A DNA stretch of 64,000 bases, from the NCBI GenBank assembly GCA_033980235.1, contig CM067059.1, positions 12,734,600 through 12,798,599 of the forward strand, given 5' to 3'. A model generated the notes under the pieces. That model was not told where the DNA came from. It made no database searches and was given only the letters and a program-made list of their open reading frames with translations. Shown here in pieces: positions 25,408-38,020 of this stretch (its first letter is position 1; every line of letters starts with the position of its first letter). The position numbers and the translations under genes are program-made. This DNA is from Diadema setosum (Eukaryota > Echinodermata > Echinoidea > Diadematoida > Diadematidae).

Positions 25408-26044
25408 TACGTGACCTGCTACATCAAAAGGATCCTTAAGTCGCTAACGGCTGAGCCGAGAAAATCGAGTTTGAAGTCACATCATCAAAGTTGGGTAAAA
25501 CGATCGGATTTCTGTTTTTGGCATAATTTTGTTGTCTAATGCTTTGTCTATCATCTGCCAAAATTACGAAGCTAAATGTTCAAAGGAAAGGCAAGAAATC
25601 AGTGTTTTTCTGGGCCATGATTTTCCGACTTTCAACGTAACAGAAACGTGTCCGAAGATTTGGATTTATCGCCGCAGTTAGACTCCACCCCTAGCAACAA
25701 GGGAGTAATCTTATTGGTCAGTGCGTGGCATCCTGATTACTGATTGGTCTTGGGTAGACCTCTGGCGCTAAGCTTGAATGAACATCGCGGGGGTCAAAGC
25801 GGCTAAAAGTGTCTTGCCTCCCCTCGACTATGATAGCGTCGGAAGGAAAACTTTGAAGGCATTTTTCTCGATACTCTGATTTCCTCAACCACTTGACATG
25901 TGCTAATAAAATCATCAATATCCCCGCAATCTCCGCATCTGCTATGTATGAAATTAGAATAAAAGAGTAAGGGAATAATGTCATGCCATTTTCAGAAAAT
26001 TGTCCTCCCGACTCTCGGATCCTTTTGTTGTAGTGGGTCACATA
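25408..26044. mobile_element. Terminal-inverted-repeat element, family E
   Basis: The left end TACGTGACCTGCTACATCAA is followed by AAGGATCC; the right end, inverted, is TATGTGACCCACTACAACAA followed by AAGGATCC, giving inverted repeats of about 30 bp. The interior has somewhat higher GC and contains GGCTGAGCCGAGAAAATCG and TTGGTCAGTGCGTGGCATCC. The minus-strand open frame of about 107 codons inside it shows no transposase motif. It is likely a non-autonomous DNA transposon of about 640 bp with TA-rich flanks. Confidence 0.7.
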
Positions 26045-28489
26045 TTGTTAGGAGATGAGTTTGCTACAGGAAATAATCAAGTGATGGTCTATTACAAATT
26101 GTTTCCCTCTTGGAATGATTTTGAAAAGGTTCCCTCTTTAAAATCTGTTTTGAATTCTGTATAAGGCATATATTTTGCAAAATTTGCAATAGTTGGGTGT
26201 CAAATTTAGAAACATGTGAAATTATTAACTCTGATCTAGACATGAATGCAATATGCACACATACATTATATTGCTCTGTTCATTACTGTATTCCACATTC
26301 ATGAATTTATCAAACCACTTGTAAAATTGCTAGAGAGTCCTGAGTTGTGAAAAAACTAGACTCACTATATAGCATATACAGTATACTGTTACATTATTTT
26401 CCTTCTCTAACATGAATAGACATACATCTATAGGTATCATACATGCTTCTCTTCAGTGAAGTCTGGAAGCAACATATTATTGTTAGTTTGACATTTTGTT
26501 CGCATTATTTTATTTGAATAGTCGCTTACACTGTATTTTCAGCTCTTTGACCTAACAGATATTCTTTTTTTTTTTTACATCATTGTTTAATAGAGGTAGC
26601 ATAAGTTGGAAAAGGGCAGTAAGTTTGTATGTGCCCTACTGAAATATTCAGAAACCACATTGACCCTACCTTATATCTCATACATGTGCACTTACAATTT
26701 CATTATGTCATTATGTTTTAGCTTTTTCTCGCTCTCTGCACATACTACTTAAACCACATAGTATACCATCAAATATTGCACCAGCCACAAACTTGATTTA
26801 CACTTGGAACTTACATACTCAATATCATATAGATTCCTCTTATCTTACAGATATATTTCAGATCATGATTGGTCCTGCACATATCATGGGCACTATGACA
26901 TCGAACTGTTTATCCTAGTATGTGTTTTCTTGGTAGTTGTCATTGAGGAAAGAAAGAAATAAGACCTTAATGCATGTATTTAAGATTGATATGCATCAAA
27001 AGTATTGAAAAGAGCTGGTCTAAGGGATAAAAAGTCATAAAAATAATATCCAAATCAATCAAGTCTTAGTGATAACTCCATGTTCTTTATTCAGCCAGTA
27101 ATTGACACACTTGATTGCACTGTATATTTCAGGAAAAGCAGTGAAATAAAAATACTGTTAATTTTTTTCAACAAAAATACTGACAAAATCTAATGGTATA
27201 TGATATTTTATGGCTTGCAAAAGTCATTTTGTATCATCAGGAATGATCATGTAATGGAACTTTCATAAATTGTAACTTGTAGAGTGTTTGACCCTTGAAA
27301 AAGAATTGTTTTTTTTTGAAAGAAGACAAATGTAATACCAGTATGTCAGATGTAAGTTTGAACAAAAAATTTGACAAATGGAACATTATGACTGGTCAGA
27401 GATGGCATTGGTTTCATGCTCTGTGGCACGAACTATCTGCACCTTAAACATTACCAATATCACCCTGTGACCACCATGTTTTTTGTAGGAAGTTGCGTAA
27501 GGAGAACATTGTTTCCTGGAGATATTCCCAAGTGGTTTCAAGTGTTATGAAAAGGTGCTGTACAGAACAAAACAAAACAAAATAGCAGTGACACAGACTA
27601 GTTGACAGACATTGATGTTTAACCCATTGCTCGCAGTTATTTGCTCCATCAAGCAGCGATTTCATGGGGAAGTATAAGATAAGGGAAGCAAAAGGTTAAC
27701 GACAAAAAGGATAACATGGCATCAGGAAGTCTATTCATGGTCATGAGATAAAGAGGGCTATTTTCTAACACCATGAGACCTTTTGTTATAACAATATTAA
27801 ATCACAATTAAAAGATACAGGAGGTATACCTGGCTGATTTTGCCCCAAGTTTTAACAGTATGTGGCATTATGTGAAGAACTGATTTTCAAGTTGGTTTGT
27901 TTTATCTAATGACGTCTGACAGAAGGCAGCATTGAAAATTTTGAAAAATTGCTTTCATTTTGTGTCATTGTGGTCCAGAATTCTGTATCACTTCCATTCT
28001 ATACTTGATTTCAAGTGTCAGTTTTACTGTTTTCAATTCAAGAGTTGTTAGTGTGGTTTTATAGGCATTGCCTCCGCTAAAATGATTATATAGTCTTTTG
28101 ACTCTAGAGGGAGCACTTTATGATCTGGACATGTAGCTAGCTGGACCGAATTAAAGTACGTTACACTTGATTGCTCATACTCTATTGACTAGAGTTTGAA
28201 GAGTGTGTGTATGTCTGAAAATGTGTGTGTATGTCTGAAAATGTGTGTGTAATATAATGGAGGATGTACCTCCATGGTAAAATGAAAGGAAGCTTATTTC
28301 AGCAGGGGCTTGGTTTCTTGTGTGTGTTTAGCCTACCCCAGACAGCTTGTTCGGCTGTGCGTGGGCAGCCTAGTCTGGTGTGTGCTCATCGCTGGCTTTG
28401 GTCACATGGTTTCCTTCTAACCAGTCAACTGGCTTGGACAAGCCTGACTGAACACACAAGGCTTGGGTTTGTGAGGGGGTTGGCTCTCT

Positions 28490-28932
28490 AATCTTCCTCG
28501 CATGTGGGTGCGTGCTTGTGTGGGATCACTGTGGTTGTACTACTGCTGCAGTGGAGTGTGTGAGTTGCTGGAGAGCGAGCAGAGCGGCAGAGTGAGCGGG
28601 AAAGGAACAGGCCAGGGTGTGGTGTGGTGCATATGGAAAAGAGGAATCTACTCCTAGCAGGGAAAATACATGAGCTACTGGACATAGTGTTGCTGGTGGA
28701 TATCGGCTTTGCAGCAAGTTCTGTCGAGTTGATCACTTGTTGGTCGTGAGGAATATACTTGTTGGCAGCCCCTCCTCAACTTTTCTACAGTTTGACAAAG
28801 TTGATCACAACTTTTTCAAGTGTCCATATTCTTGGAGTCAGCCGCAGGCTTTGTAATTACCCAAAAGTTTGTGATTGTTTGATTGAAAGTTTTGAGGAGC
28901 TGCTCTAGGGGAAAGACATCCACAAAAGCATT
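28490..28932 (+). promoter_or_regulatory. Probable internal promoter and 5' UTR of the short EMAP isoform
   Basis: This stretch is clearly richer in G+C than the surrounding intron (for example GAGAGCGAGCAGAGCGGCAG near 28,571) and directly precedes the alternative ATG at 28,933. An in-frame TAG at 28,906-28,908 closes the reading frame upstream, so the exon is unlikely to be entered from upstream coding exons. I see no clear TATA box, so the start site cannot be placed. Promoter activity is inferred from position and composition only. Confidence 0.5.
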
Positions 28933-29075
28933 ATGAGTCGACCATCGAGTGCTCGCCCCAACAGCGCTAGCCCCAGGCGCCCCATGTCTGCAAGCGGTAG
29001 TCGACCATCCAGCGGCCGCCCCACCAGCGGCCGGCCCCGCACTAGCCCGAGAGGGGGGTCTGCAAGCAGCAAGAG
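28933..29075 (+). CDS. EML1: EML alternative first exon: SRP-rich N terminus, GC donor
   Basis: The ATG at 28,933 (context GCATTATGA) opens 47 codons plus two bases: MSRPSSARPNSASPRRP, then repeated SRPSSGRP/TSGRPR units ending GGSASSK. It is extremely basic and low in complexity, as expected for a microtubule-binding tail. No ordinary GT donor gives the right phase: the GT at 29,080 leaves phase 0, whereas exon 30,064 needs phase 2. AG|GCAAGT at 29,075/29,076 is the textbook GC-AG donor and leaves phase 2, giving SK-S-SGSSRRS. The resulting protein lacks the coiled coil. It has 87 residues before EEGY, which with a vertebrate-length HELP-WD region predicts about 685 residues, like the classical 77-kDa EMAP. 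Confidence 0.85.
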
Positions 29076-30063
29076 GCAAGTATAATCATGAACGAAGAAA
29101 GAAAAATGGCTGCCACTAGATTGTGGGCTACCTTTGAATGTCCTGCCACTCAAAGTCTATAAATACAGACAAAGTATATCAACACACATGCACATAATAT
29201 GGGTTTCAGTGTGTGTTGTAGTGTACTTTGTGGTCTGAGCCATGCCATGCATACCTATCTATCGCTCACCCAGCAGGTGGTATGTGTATGTTGTAGTTAT
29301 ACACTTCAATTTAGGAAATACCTCTTGCATTCCATGCTGTGAAGGTTTTAGAGTTGATCATAAGATTTTTGTCAATCAGATAATTAGCCTCTTTTTCCCC
29401 CAGTGAGATTTTCCTCGGTATGGTAGTATTACAGCATACCTATACACACTCACAAAGTAACCATATTGAGCATTACCCTATGCTACGTACAGTGTGGCAC
29501 TTTGGCAAACTTTCAAGTGTGCACAGTGCACAGTGCAGTGATTTGACACTGACTGCTAGTGTGTATGTTATGATGCACAGCAGAGATATGGGTTCCAAAC
29601 ACACAGCTCAAATTGGAAGCAAGCAAAAGGTTTCATTTCCTGGTGAATGTGAAAGTTAGCACACATGATTAAATATATGTTTTCGTTCATTCAGTATTGT
29701 GTTCACAACAAATGTTTAAATTTAAACCTTCATGTGTGCACCCAACAGCCAACTTTCTATTGGGTATGGTAATACTGATTGTTGCCTTCAAGGAAGCCAA
29801 AAAACTCATGATATTGGCATGATTTGCAAACAATTTAGACCATAAATCAACCTGAGAATGAGATGAGTATGCTCACCTTCACAGCATTGATTGCATGGGG
29901 GGAAAAGTGGGTTAAGTTGTCCCCAAGGGGACGGAAAATAACATAATAGATGGATGGTGGAAGAACGGGGAACATTAGCACGGTTTCATACTTTGACTCC
30001 GCCCCCTCCCACCCTCCCTCTAAATAAAACCCTCACTATTGACAACAAACTTGGCAATTCTAG
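29076..30063 (+). other. Putative GC-AG intron
   Basis: The intron begins GCAAGTATAA and ends GGCAATTCTAG. The otherwise perfect donor context (AAGAG before, AAGT after the GC) is what functional GC donors require. The interior has no other exon. A purine-rich piece near 29,895-29,965 precedes a pyrimidine-rich tract (CCGCCCCCTCCCACCCTCCC) that serves the acceptor. Confidence 0.75.
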
Positions 30064-30153
30064 CTCGGGATCCTCGAGACGAAGCGCCTCTCTCACGAAT
30101 CTCTCGGGGAGCCGCAGGGAGAGGAGGGTCTCCTCCGGGTCCAGCTCAGGAGG
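30064..30153 (+). CDS. EML1: EML linker exon: Ser/Arg-rich, shared by both isoforms
   Basis: This 90-nt exon is phase 2 at both ends, with acceptor GGCAATTCTAG and donor CAGGAGG|GTAAGTA. It encodes SGSSRRSASLTNLSGSRRER and RVSSGSSSG. The Ser/Arg composition continues the basic linker. RRVSS fits a PKA-type consensus and RRSAS fits a broader basophilic one. It accepts either exon 21,236 (GA+C, Asp), the 22,329 microexon (CT+C, Leu) or the alternative first exon (AG+C, Ser), all in frame, so it is the point where long and short isoforms converge. Reading it in the phase that a conventional GT donor at 29,080 would impose replaces this Ser/Arg pattern with an unrelated peptide. Confidence 0.86.
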
Positions 30154-30539
30154 GTAAGTACGGTCATGTTTTCTCGAAGGATGTAGGTGTATGTGGAAGT
30201 TACACTCTATATCCAGGTTGAAGTTTTTACCGTACCGGGGTATGTCACCTTTGTTTAAATCAACATATGATGCGTTTGTCCATTCCATATCTGTCATGAC
30301 TGTTTAGATCCAGCTAGCTACCTCCTTTTTTTTCTTTTTTTCTTTTTTCATTTTACTTAGGAGAACAATGTTTTTCAATGCATCTCAATATCTGGTAATA
30401 CTCTGTATTATATCTTTTTCCACTGATGTTTGAATGAATGAGTTTTCTCTCTTTTTTTTTATTTTATTGGTCAAAAGGTCACATACTTCAGCACCACTGA
30501 AATGGTATAAGCTGTTTATTCACTCTGTCAGTCAAGACT

Positions 30540-30632
30540 TTGTAAACTTACAAACTTCTGGAGGTCTTGGGTTCAAATCCTGATGGAATCCCATTTTCTT
30601 TGCTCAGTTTTTCAACAAACTTGTTACACTGG
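30540..30632 (+). repeat. Possible tRNA-derived SINE remnant
   Basis: GGTTCAAATCC at 30,570-30,580 matches the Pol III B-box consensus. It is followed by TTTTCTTTGCTCAG and CAACAAACTTGTTACACTG, wording typical of tRNA-derived SINE bodies. No complete cloverleaf or clear A box is visible upstream, so this is a 3' fragment at best and not a tRNA gene. Confidence 0.4.
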
Positions 30633-33600
30633 TAAGAGAGTGAACTTTTCCATTTTTATCCAGGAACTGCTCTTTAACTAGTTAACTTGTGCTAGTGTAA
30701 CAATGCTGTCTGTGTCTGAAATTGAGTACCAGGTACATTGTGTGTTTGGTTAGGAACTTTACTCGTAGACTGTGTATGGCCTCATTGACCAAAATGCTCA
30801 ACCCTGGTAGTATCGTAATGCCTTGTGGCGGGAGACAGGTGGCGTTTAAGTGTATCCTTCTCAGAATGTGTGTCATCCTTTTATTTTTTAGGTGGGGATG
30901 GGGGGAGGGGAATGTAACAAGGAGGGGGATGTTTAGTAATGAAGCGATCAGTCGGGACAATATGTTGGGGCATGTATCATCGCGAGTGGTACATTTGTAT
31001 GCACAGACTGATGAGGAGCGTTGGCAGGGCCACGGTGCGTGAGGAAACGTGTCAGCTTCCTGATCCGGGGAGGCTGGGCAGGAAGAGAGGGAGAGAGAGA
31101 AAAGGAGCAAGCGCTTCCGGCTCAAATTACCAACGGGTTGTCAAAACCTTTATTTTTTCCCCCCCATTTTTGCCCTTTGCGGCATTGTCACCCTGTACTT
31201 GCTCTGATAACAGTGGCCCAATTCTCACACAATGTTGGTGTGCGGCGAGATTTAGAGAGATTAATTCATGTCCTTCATTAGCCTCACATCCAGCCCTTCT
31301 ATTTCGTTTCCTGCGATTGCTTCATTTCAAGTTTGCGGGGTGTATAAACCGTGCAGTAGGTTTCTTCTTGCACTGGTCTCTGAATTTCATCTAAGGCACC
31401 AGGGAACAAAACAATATGTTTGCATTGGGTTTCATTGGCACCCATTATTTCACAAAACTGTGCACTAACTATTACTGTAACCTTTACAACATCAGTACAG
31501 AAGGTAATTGAGCACTGACTGGTAAGCAAAATACTCGTATCTTGCATGTAAGTGCCATTCATGCAAAGTGTCCTGATTCTTTCATTATATTGTCTTAAAT
31601 GGAACATCCATGTCTAGATTATGTAGACTATTAGTAAATTACACAGAGTTATGTCGCTTCTGGAAAAATATCAAAAAAAAAAAAAAGATGATGAATAGCA
31701 AAAGCATAATGTGTATCAATTTGTAGTTGCTACAGCTTTAATCAAAGAAATTTCATCAAAGAAAACTGTATCGTGTGCTACGGCATTGGTGTAAACTTAT
31801 GTTTATTGTGAGGACCTTTAAATTATTGATTTTTTTTTTTCAGTTTTCGTAGACAGGCATAGTTTGTGCAGTAGTGGTTGATGAGTTCAGGGGGTGTAAA
31901 TCAATAAATTGAGGGGCCATCATTGTATGTCTGGTCTACATGCACAATGGCGTAATCCGTCATGCAATGAACAGACGCGCGGTGGCTCTTTTCCTTTCTA
32001 TAGTTGACCCAGAAGCTGTGTTTGAAATTGTGTACGCTGAGTTTTCCAAAGTGGCGTCAACATTTCAATGAAGCATTACATAGCCAATACAATTTACAAA
32101 GTAGCCATCCCTGCTTAAAATTTTTAAATGGGAGGACCCGTATGCTGTCATTTATATTTTATGGTTTATCATTATCTGTCCAATAGTGATGAAAAAGGAA
32201 ATTTATTGTGAAATACCTGGTGGAAAGTGTGCAGAAATGATGTTGCCATGGCTACCGAAATCTTGTGCTCCAAATTCCACCTATACCCTGGAGACAAAAT
32301 ATTTATTCAAGTGGCTGTAATAGTTTTCATTTTGTTTCTTTTGAAGAGTGGAAGTACCTCCATCCAAAACTGTCCCCCCCCCCCATTTTTGTTCATGCCC
32401 TAGTTTGTTTGTATGTTGTTGTTGTTGTTGTTGTTTGTTTGTTTTGTTTTGTTTTTCGCATGTGTAGCACAGCAGAAACATATGAGCTCAGATTTAGGTG
32501 GATATTCACAGGAAGTAGGCCCAGGCTATAGCATGAGTAGAGACTGTGCTTGTGAAGGAGAAGGGGTAGATTCCATTAATAAGAGTTTTAAGACATAAAG
32601 TTTAAACACAAAGAAAGACTGCAAACGATCGACAAACTCATTTATTAATCAGTTGCAAGAAAGAGAGCATAGATCTGTGTGTGGCTCCCTCACCACAATC
32701 CTGCTGTTTATTTTCTTTGTACTTGATAATGTCCGCACAGAGTTAAAAAACAAACAAACACACACACCTCATGATTTTCCTAAAGTTGCAACTGCAGATT
32801 TGCAGATTTTTGAAAATATATATTGGTTATGGTAATATTCAAATCATGGCAAGAAGTGTGTACAATTTTATCATCCAATGCAGCTCGAAGTTGTATTTAA
32901 GTGACGAAAATATGTAGACAAATAAGTACTGCAATTGTGAGCATTTGTCGTGCTGGATCTGATAAAAGAAATGTATGAAAATAATGTGCGAAGATCTCAA
33001 AGTGCAGAGAAGTTTACACAGGAAACTTCAGCAGACAAGCTTGTTGAAGTTATGACTGACGTGGGGAGGAAGGGATATATCGTTTGTCGGCTGAAAACTG
33101 CCGAGAAACTTACTGGTATTTGCCGTGCTGTGAATGATTAATCAATGTTTGGAAATGCCGTGTAATGTGCTGTGAGCCGTGCCCTGGGAGTGTGGAGGAA
33201 GCAGTCTTACATTTCACATATAACATCTATCTGAGATACATTACATGCATATAAAATGAACAATGTATTTTTCCATCTTTCAGGCTATCTAAAGATTCAG
33301 GGGATGGTTCAGGGTTTTTTCAAAATTAACACCAGCATTCTGTTCTTTTGCGCATAGATAAAATATTAGCCTGGAAAGTGCAATGAAACAGCAAAGTGAT
33401 TGTTGTCATTTGTATTGTATTTGGAACACAAACCCTTACCAGATTGCCTTGTTTATGATGCATTTGAGTTCATCAGTGTTTTTCTGTACATAGGGAAATA
33501 GGATCAAGAAAAATATCCTGCATGATGGCTCATGATACAACCAGACAGAACTGAAACTAAGTTGATTAAAAAAAAAACAAAAAAAACCCCTGCTGTCCTG

Positions 33601-35490
33601 TCCATGTGTTTATGGAACGATGGCCTTCAGAAATATCTTATTCTGCACTAGTATGCAATTGCATCCTTCCCCTGAAAGAGTGTGACCACAAATAGCATGA
33701 GAGCGGAACAGGCCATGGCTGGTGGTATCTTTATTCTTGTGATATTAGGTCGAACCTACAATGTAGGCCATTTAGCATGCAAATTAAGTCAGTGGACATT
33801 TCCTTAACAGCTTGATACTCAAAAGTCCATATACTGGAGTTGAAAAAAAACCCCCAAAACAGAAAAGTATTGGGGACGACAAAGGATTGTATTTATCTGG
33901 TTGTTGTGATTTGGTTTTTGTATGGAATGAGTCCCAGTGATTGAAAGGAATTACTACCTGAATGACTTGAAAACAAAGTGTGGGGTCCTGTTGGGGGAGG
34001 GGTCAGGGGTGTTCTAATGGTGTTGTTTTGTCGTTTTCATATCAGTAATCGACAACAATTTCAGTTCATTCAGTTGTAATGTCTTTCCAGACATCATATA
34101 TCATCTGAACATCCCTCGCTCAGAATGAAATATCATAGGTAGTGAAAGGGAAAATGTATGTTTCCCCCTAGTATTCAGAATTCAAGCTTAGTCACTCGAT
34201 ACACGAAACTTATCCGGTATTCTGTTGAACATTTCGACATGGAGTTGTCACATGGATTTGACTGCTATTTTTAACACAAGGCAATATCTTCATTTGTGAA
34301 ACCCCCCAGGATTCCAAGCAAAGGCGAGCTTAATGATATGTCATTTACTGCCACTGCCAACCTGTGTGTGCATTATACCAATGGTATTTTGAGGTCATAG
34401 TCTCCAGGGGATTTTAGTCATGGGAAGGGTTCAAAAATCATCTTGCATTTTTGAATTTGTGTGCATTAGATTGAAAAGCTCTTCCAAGAAACATGTCTGG
34501 CTCATCGTGATTTGCTTGGATACTGAGTTTTCGTGGGTATTTTGAGATGAAAAGCTCAAGCTAGTTTGGATCGTAATACACAAGTTTCATCCAAAATGAA
34601 TGATCTAGCAACCTTTCCATTTAATAATGATTAGGTAGAATGTTACGTAATGATTACTTTTGCCCTAGCAGTAGTATTTAGCAACAGATGTACGTGATTT
34701 ACTCTCACAAGGAAAATTGATGGATGCTGCTATAGCCTGATTTGTAATTGATTTTGAAACATTATGTAGCAGAACTGCGATTGGGTATCCTCCAAGATCA
34801 CAATACTTTTGTTGTACCTTTTTGGCTAATATTTCACTATTTTTTGGTCATTACCCAACTGAAATTATGTTATCGCAACATAATAGCACACATTTCTGTA
34901 TGCATGTACATTCTAGAGCAAATATTGACTGTTTTTTGTAGGCATTTTGAAACTACATTTGACCTATAACCAGTCATGGGCAGGATGAATGACATATTTG
35001 CTCAAAATGCAACACCCACCCCTGTACTGTGAATTATTGTGAATTGAGTCTACTACAATGTAGAACCTCTTCCAGAAATCTTCTTCCACTAGGGGCGATC
35101 AAAGTACTAAGTTGTGTCTTGATGCTGGCTGGCTGGCTGGCTGGGTTTGTGGGAGGGAGGGAGAAGGGGGTGGAACTACACATTGTAACACAGACCTCGT
35201 ACAAAACTTTTCAAATCTGCAACGCACAGTGGCAGATTGAGCGCTTAGACTGTAATTGTGAGGGAATCATCGTCAGTCAGACACTTTATGTGAATTAGCT
35301 TTTGGCTTTTCTGCTTTTTTTTTGTACAAGGGCTGTCATGCGTAGCATGTCGGGGGTGCGTAGCATGTGGGCTGGGTTCACTTACTAGAGAAGGTTGCAT
35401 GGGATTGTTCAAGTATTTTACATAAGAGAGGTCTTCTCTGCCTGTCTTTTTCTATCTCTCCTCCCTCTCTTTCTTTTTCTATCTGTCTCA

Positions 35491-35698
35491 TAGGCCATAA
35501 TTCATGAAAGTGGTTTAAACTTAGACCATTGTACATATTTAGACTATAGTCTAAAATGAGCATGAAATAGGCGTACCTTTAACGTGCGCATATCAACGCA
35601 TGTTTGTTAATGGACTGAATCTGCCAATCGTGTATTACGTGGAAGAAATTTACATAAGCCATGGTTTAAATTTAAACGACCTTCGTGAATTTGGGCCT
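35491..35698. repeat. Inverted-repeat element related to the 60,298 fold-back
   Basis: GGCCATAATTCATGAAAGTGG on the left pairs with CGACCTTCGTGAATTTGGGCC on the right, and GTTTAAACTTA pairs with TAAATTTAAAC inside. The ends GGCC(C)NAATTC resemble the much better preserved element at 60,298-60,627, so it is probably an older member of the same family. Confidence 0.55.
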
Positions 35699-36260
35699 GT
35701 CTGTCAGTGTGTATGTCAGTCTGTCTGTCTGTCTTTCCCTCTCTCTCCTCTCTGAGACCTTCTTCTACTCAACCCTAACTTTTTTAAAATTGCTTTTTCC
35801 TTCTGATTTCTTGTTGAGCATGAGTTTTATGAGCCCTCATGATGGCATGTTGGCTTGATAAGTGGGTTTGTACCTGGTGCACTGCTAGTGCATACCAGCA
35901 GAAAATGTGTAATTATATCTTGTTATTACGTGCCCCAAGCCATACACAGTACTTCTCATAGAGGAATGTGTGCAGAGGATCCATACCCCAGTAACAAATG
36001 ATATTGCATCTGCTATGGGTACACAATAACTGAAGGCACTGTTATGTGATGCATTCAGGTTCAGCGAATACACCCTGTACGATGAGAGTATGAAGTTGTC
36101 AATATTTTCATATTTGTAAGAGTATTTAGAAAAAAAAAGAAGTATTTTGGTAGATCCAAAAGATGTGAGGACGTCTGATCGTCTACAAACAAACAACCCT
36201 CCCTACTGCCAAGTCTCCCTAATTCTGTTGAAGAGTTCCTAAAAATGTCTATGGGCCTTT

Positions 36261-36718
36261 GTACACGTACCGAGTTTGCTTAATTTGAAACACAATTACA
36301 AACACGATTGCAATTACGATTCATATCATTGTTCATTCTTTCGGCATGAATTAAGGTGTCATAGATTCCATTGTTTTGAATTTCAGAGCAAGGGGTGGAG
36401 GTTTGGCTTCTTTCCAAGTTCCCATCGGTCACTCTTGAGCCTTCTTTCCGCAGGAGTGATTGGAAGGTCACCGTAATCTCCGCCCCCAAAACACGATTGG
36501 AGTTCAGTTATGTTCACACGCTAGTTTCGTTGCTTAATTCTGGTGAAACGTGATTGAAAAACACTCTCGGACTGTCATTTGAAGCGCAACTGGAATTAAG
36601 TTTCAAATCACCCTCCGCGATTCCAGTTTGCATTCACACCGCATGTTTGCTTTGAAACACAATTCTAGTTTGATTAATTACAATAGTGTTTCAAATTGAG
36701 CAATCTTGGTACACGTGA
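36261..36718. mobile_element. Terminal-inverted-repeat element, family F
   Basis: The left end GTACACGTACCGAGTTTGCT then TAATTTGAAACAC pairs with the right end GTGTTTCAAATTGAGCAATC then TTGGTACACGTGA. Inside, TTTGAAACACAATT-type motifs recur, and the element is about 460 bp with no coding sequence. An AG-rich stretch inside (near 36,385) mimics an exon but leads nowhere. Confidence 0.68.
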
Positions 36719-37684
36719 ATGCCCGAAATGTCTCTTTAGGTCTGGGTAAGAGAATCCAAAAATGTTTTTAAAAAGTCTATAATATGAAAGTTATGTTTGC
36801 CCACTTGGATTCATGTAACATACTAGTATCTCCTATTGCTCTTTGGATCTCTCTGATATTGATGGGTAAATGTTGGCAGCCATGTCCCCCCCCCCCCCCC
36901 CATTAAAAAGCAAAATACAAAAAAAAAAATAGAAAAAAAAGAGAGAACTATATAAAAATGGAATTGGAAAGTTATGGCAGATAAGAGAATCAGACAATAA
37001 AGAAATTGAAGATATGCTGTTATATCACGTTAATTACTTAATCCTCACCTAAGTATCTAAGCATGAATTGTAAATTTTTCGTAGTTCTATAGCTCCCCAG
37101 ATGATGAAGAAACTTATCTCTTCGATCCTGACTGTCCCGTTTTTCTTCTTCTGTTTACATTTTTTACTGTTCAAGCTCCCGTGCGAGCCATGTTCTGTTT
37201 ACTTTCCCACAATCTCAGTATTTGAATAATCATGCTATGCACACATGAAGCTGTGCGCTAAGAGCTACTTCTAGTTAACATTGATCTTCAGTGTTTTACA
37301 AGTATTTGTATTATCGCAACCACTATTCACCAGTCATGGTCTAGTACATTGTACAATCATTGTTATTGATGGCATTGTAAATTGTACAGAAACAGGTTTG
37401 TTTTCAAAGACTCAAGAGAGAGAGTAATAAAGTATATGGGGAATTTATATATAATTTATTATATCACATGGTGTCATTTAACAAATATTATTAAATGGGC
37501 TTTAGAATCTCTGCAATCTGATTGGTCAATTGTCATGCATTGATTTTCACTGATCCACACTGAGCCATGCGTCCGGTAAAATCCGAACACATGGCTCAAT
37601 TTTTGTACAGTGTTGTAGGTGTACCGGATGCATGATGGGGAAAATGGTGGCATATTATGAATTTACTGGCCCATTTTATAACAC

Positions 37685-37854
37685 AAATGATGCACAGGCC
37701 TATTTCGTGGATCAGTGAGAATTGGATGCTCTCGTTTAACTTTGGAACAGTCTAAAACACACTCGCTACGCTCGTGGGTTTAAACAAAAACAGTTCCAAA
37801 GTTAAACTCGCGCATCCAATTCTCACCGATCTACTCTGTCCTGTGCATCATTTA
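37685..37854. repeat. Hairpin repeat, family G
   Basis: Arms of about 65 bp: AAATGATGCACAGG, then GATCAGTGAGAATTGGATGC and GTTTAACTTTGGAAC, are followed by a short loop (CACTCGCTACGCTCGTGGG) and the complementary arm (GTTCCAAAGTTAAAC to GCATCATTT). Arm identity is high with a few mismatches. It is a dispersed fold-back repeat by structure. Confidence 0.75.
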
Positions 37855-38020
37855 TATACTGTTATCTTTGTTTCTGGTGTATGAAAGAACACTTAAAATG
37901 CATTCATATAGTATACTTTAACAGCACATTATTCAGATGCTATATATGTACCCTCATTAGGAAGGAGTGAGGTTGAATAAAAGCTGCACTGGATAAGAGC
38001 ACAAACTAATCTCACTTTTT

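Larger units (their letters stand above)
21411..28489. other. Intron of the EML gene
   Basis: The stretch starts with AAAT and AGAT microsatellites (about 21,449-21,563). It then holds a candidate microexon (22,329), an A32 run (23,911-23,942), a fragment of the GCGAAA repeat (about 24,430-24,600) and two fold-back elements (24,675 and 25,408). From about 26,050 to 28,200 it is AT-rich sequence in which I see no repeat or exon. Confidence 0.65.

Noticed and set aside
28816..29153. Two minus-strand frames opposite the alternative first exon
   Set aside because: They are antisense shadows of the GC-rich, repetitive SRP coding sequence, and the plus strand has splice, start and phase support.
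30540..30600. tRNA gene suggested by a B-box match
   Set aside because: No acceptor stem or A box can be paired. Better explained as a SINE fragment.
30608..30631. 24-nt exon-like segment with CTCAG acceptor and CTG|GTAAGA donor
   Set aside because: It sits in a SINE-like remnant, and joining it to 42,570 would create TGA. Coincidental splice-like signals.
30939..31394. 151-codon plus-strand frame
   Set aside because: It has no recognisable domain and no splice sites consistent with the gene phase, and overlapping frames on both strands are equally open.
32950..33141. Plus-strand frame of 63 codons with fairly protein-like composition
   Set aside because: I recognise no family, there is no acceptor/donor pair in gene phase, and its length is within chance expectation.
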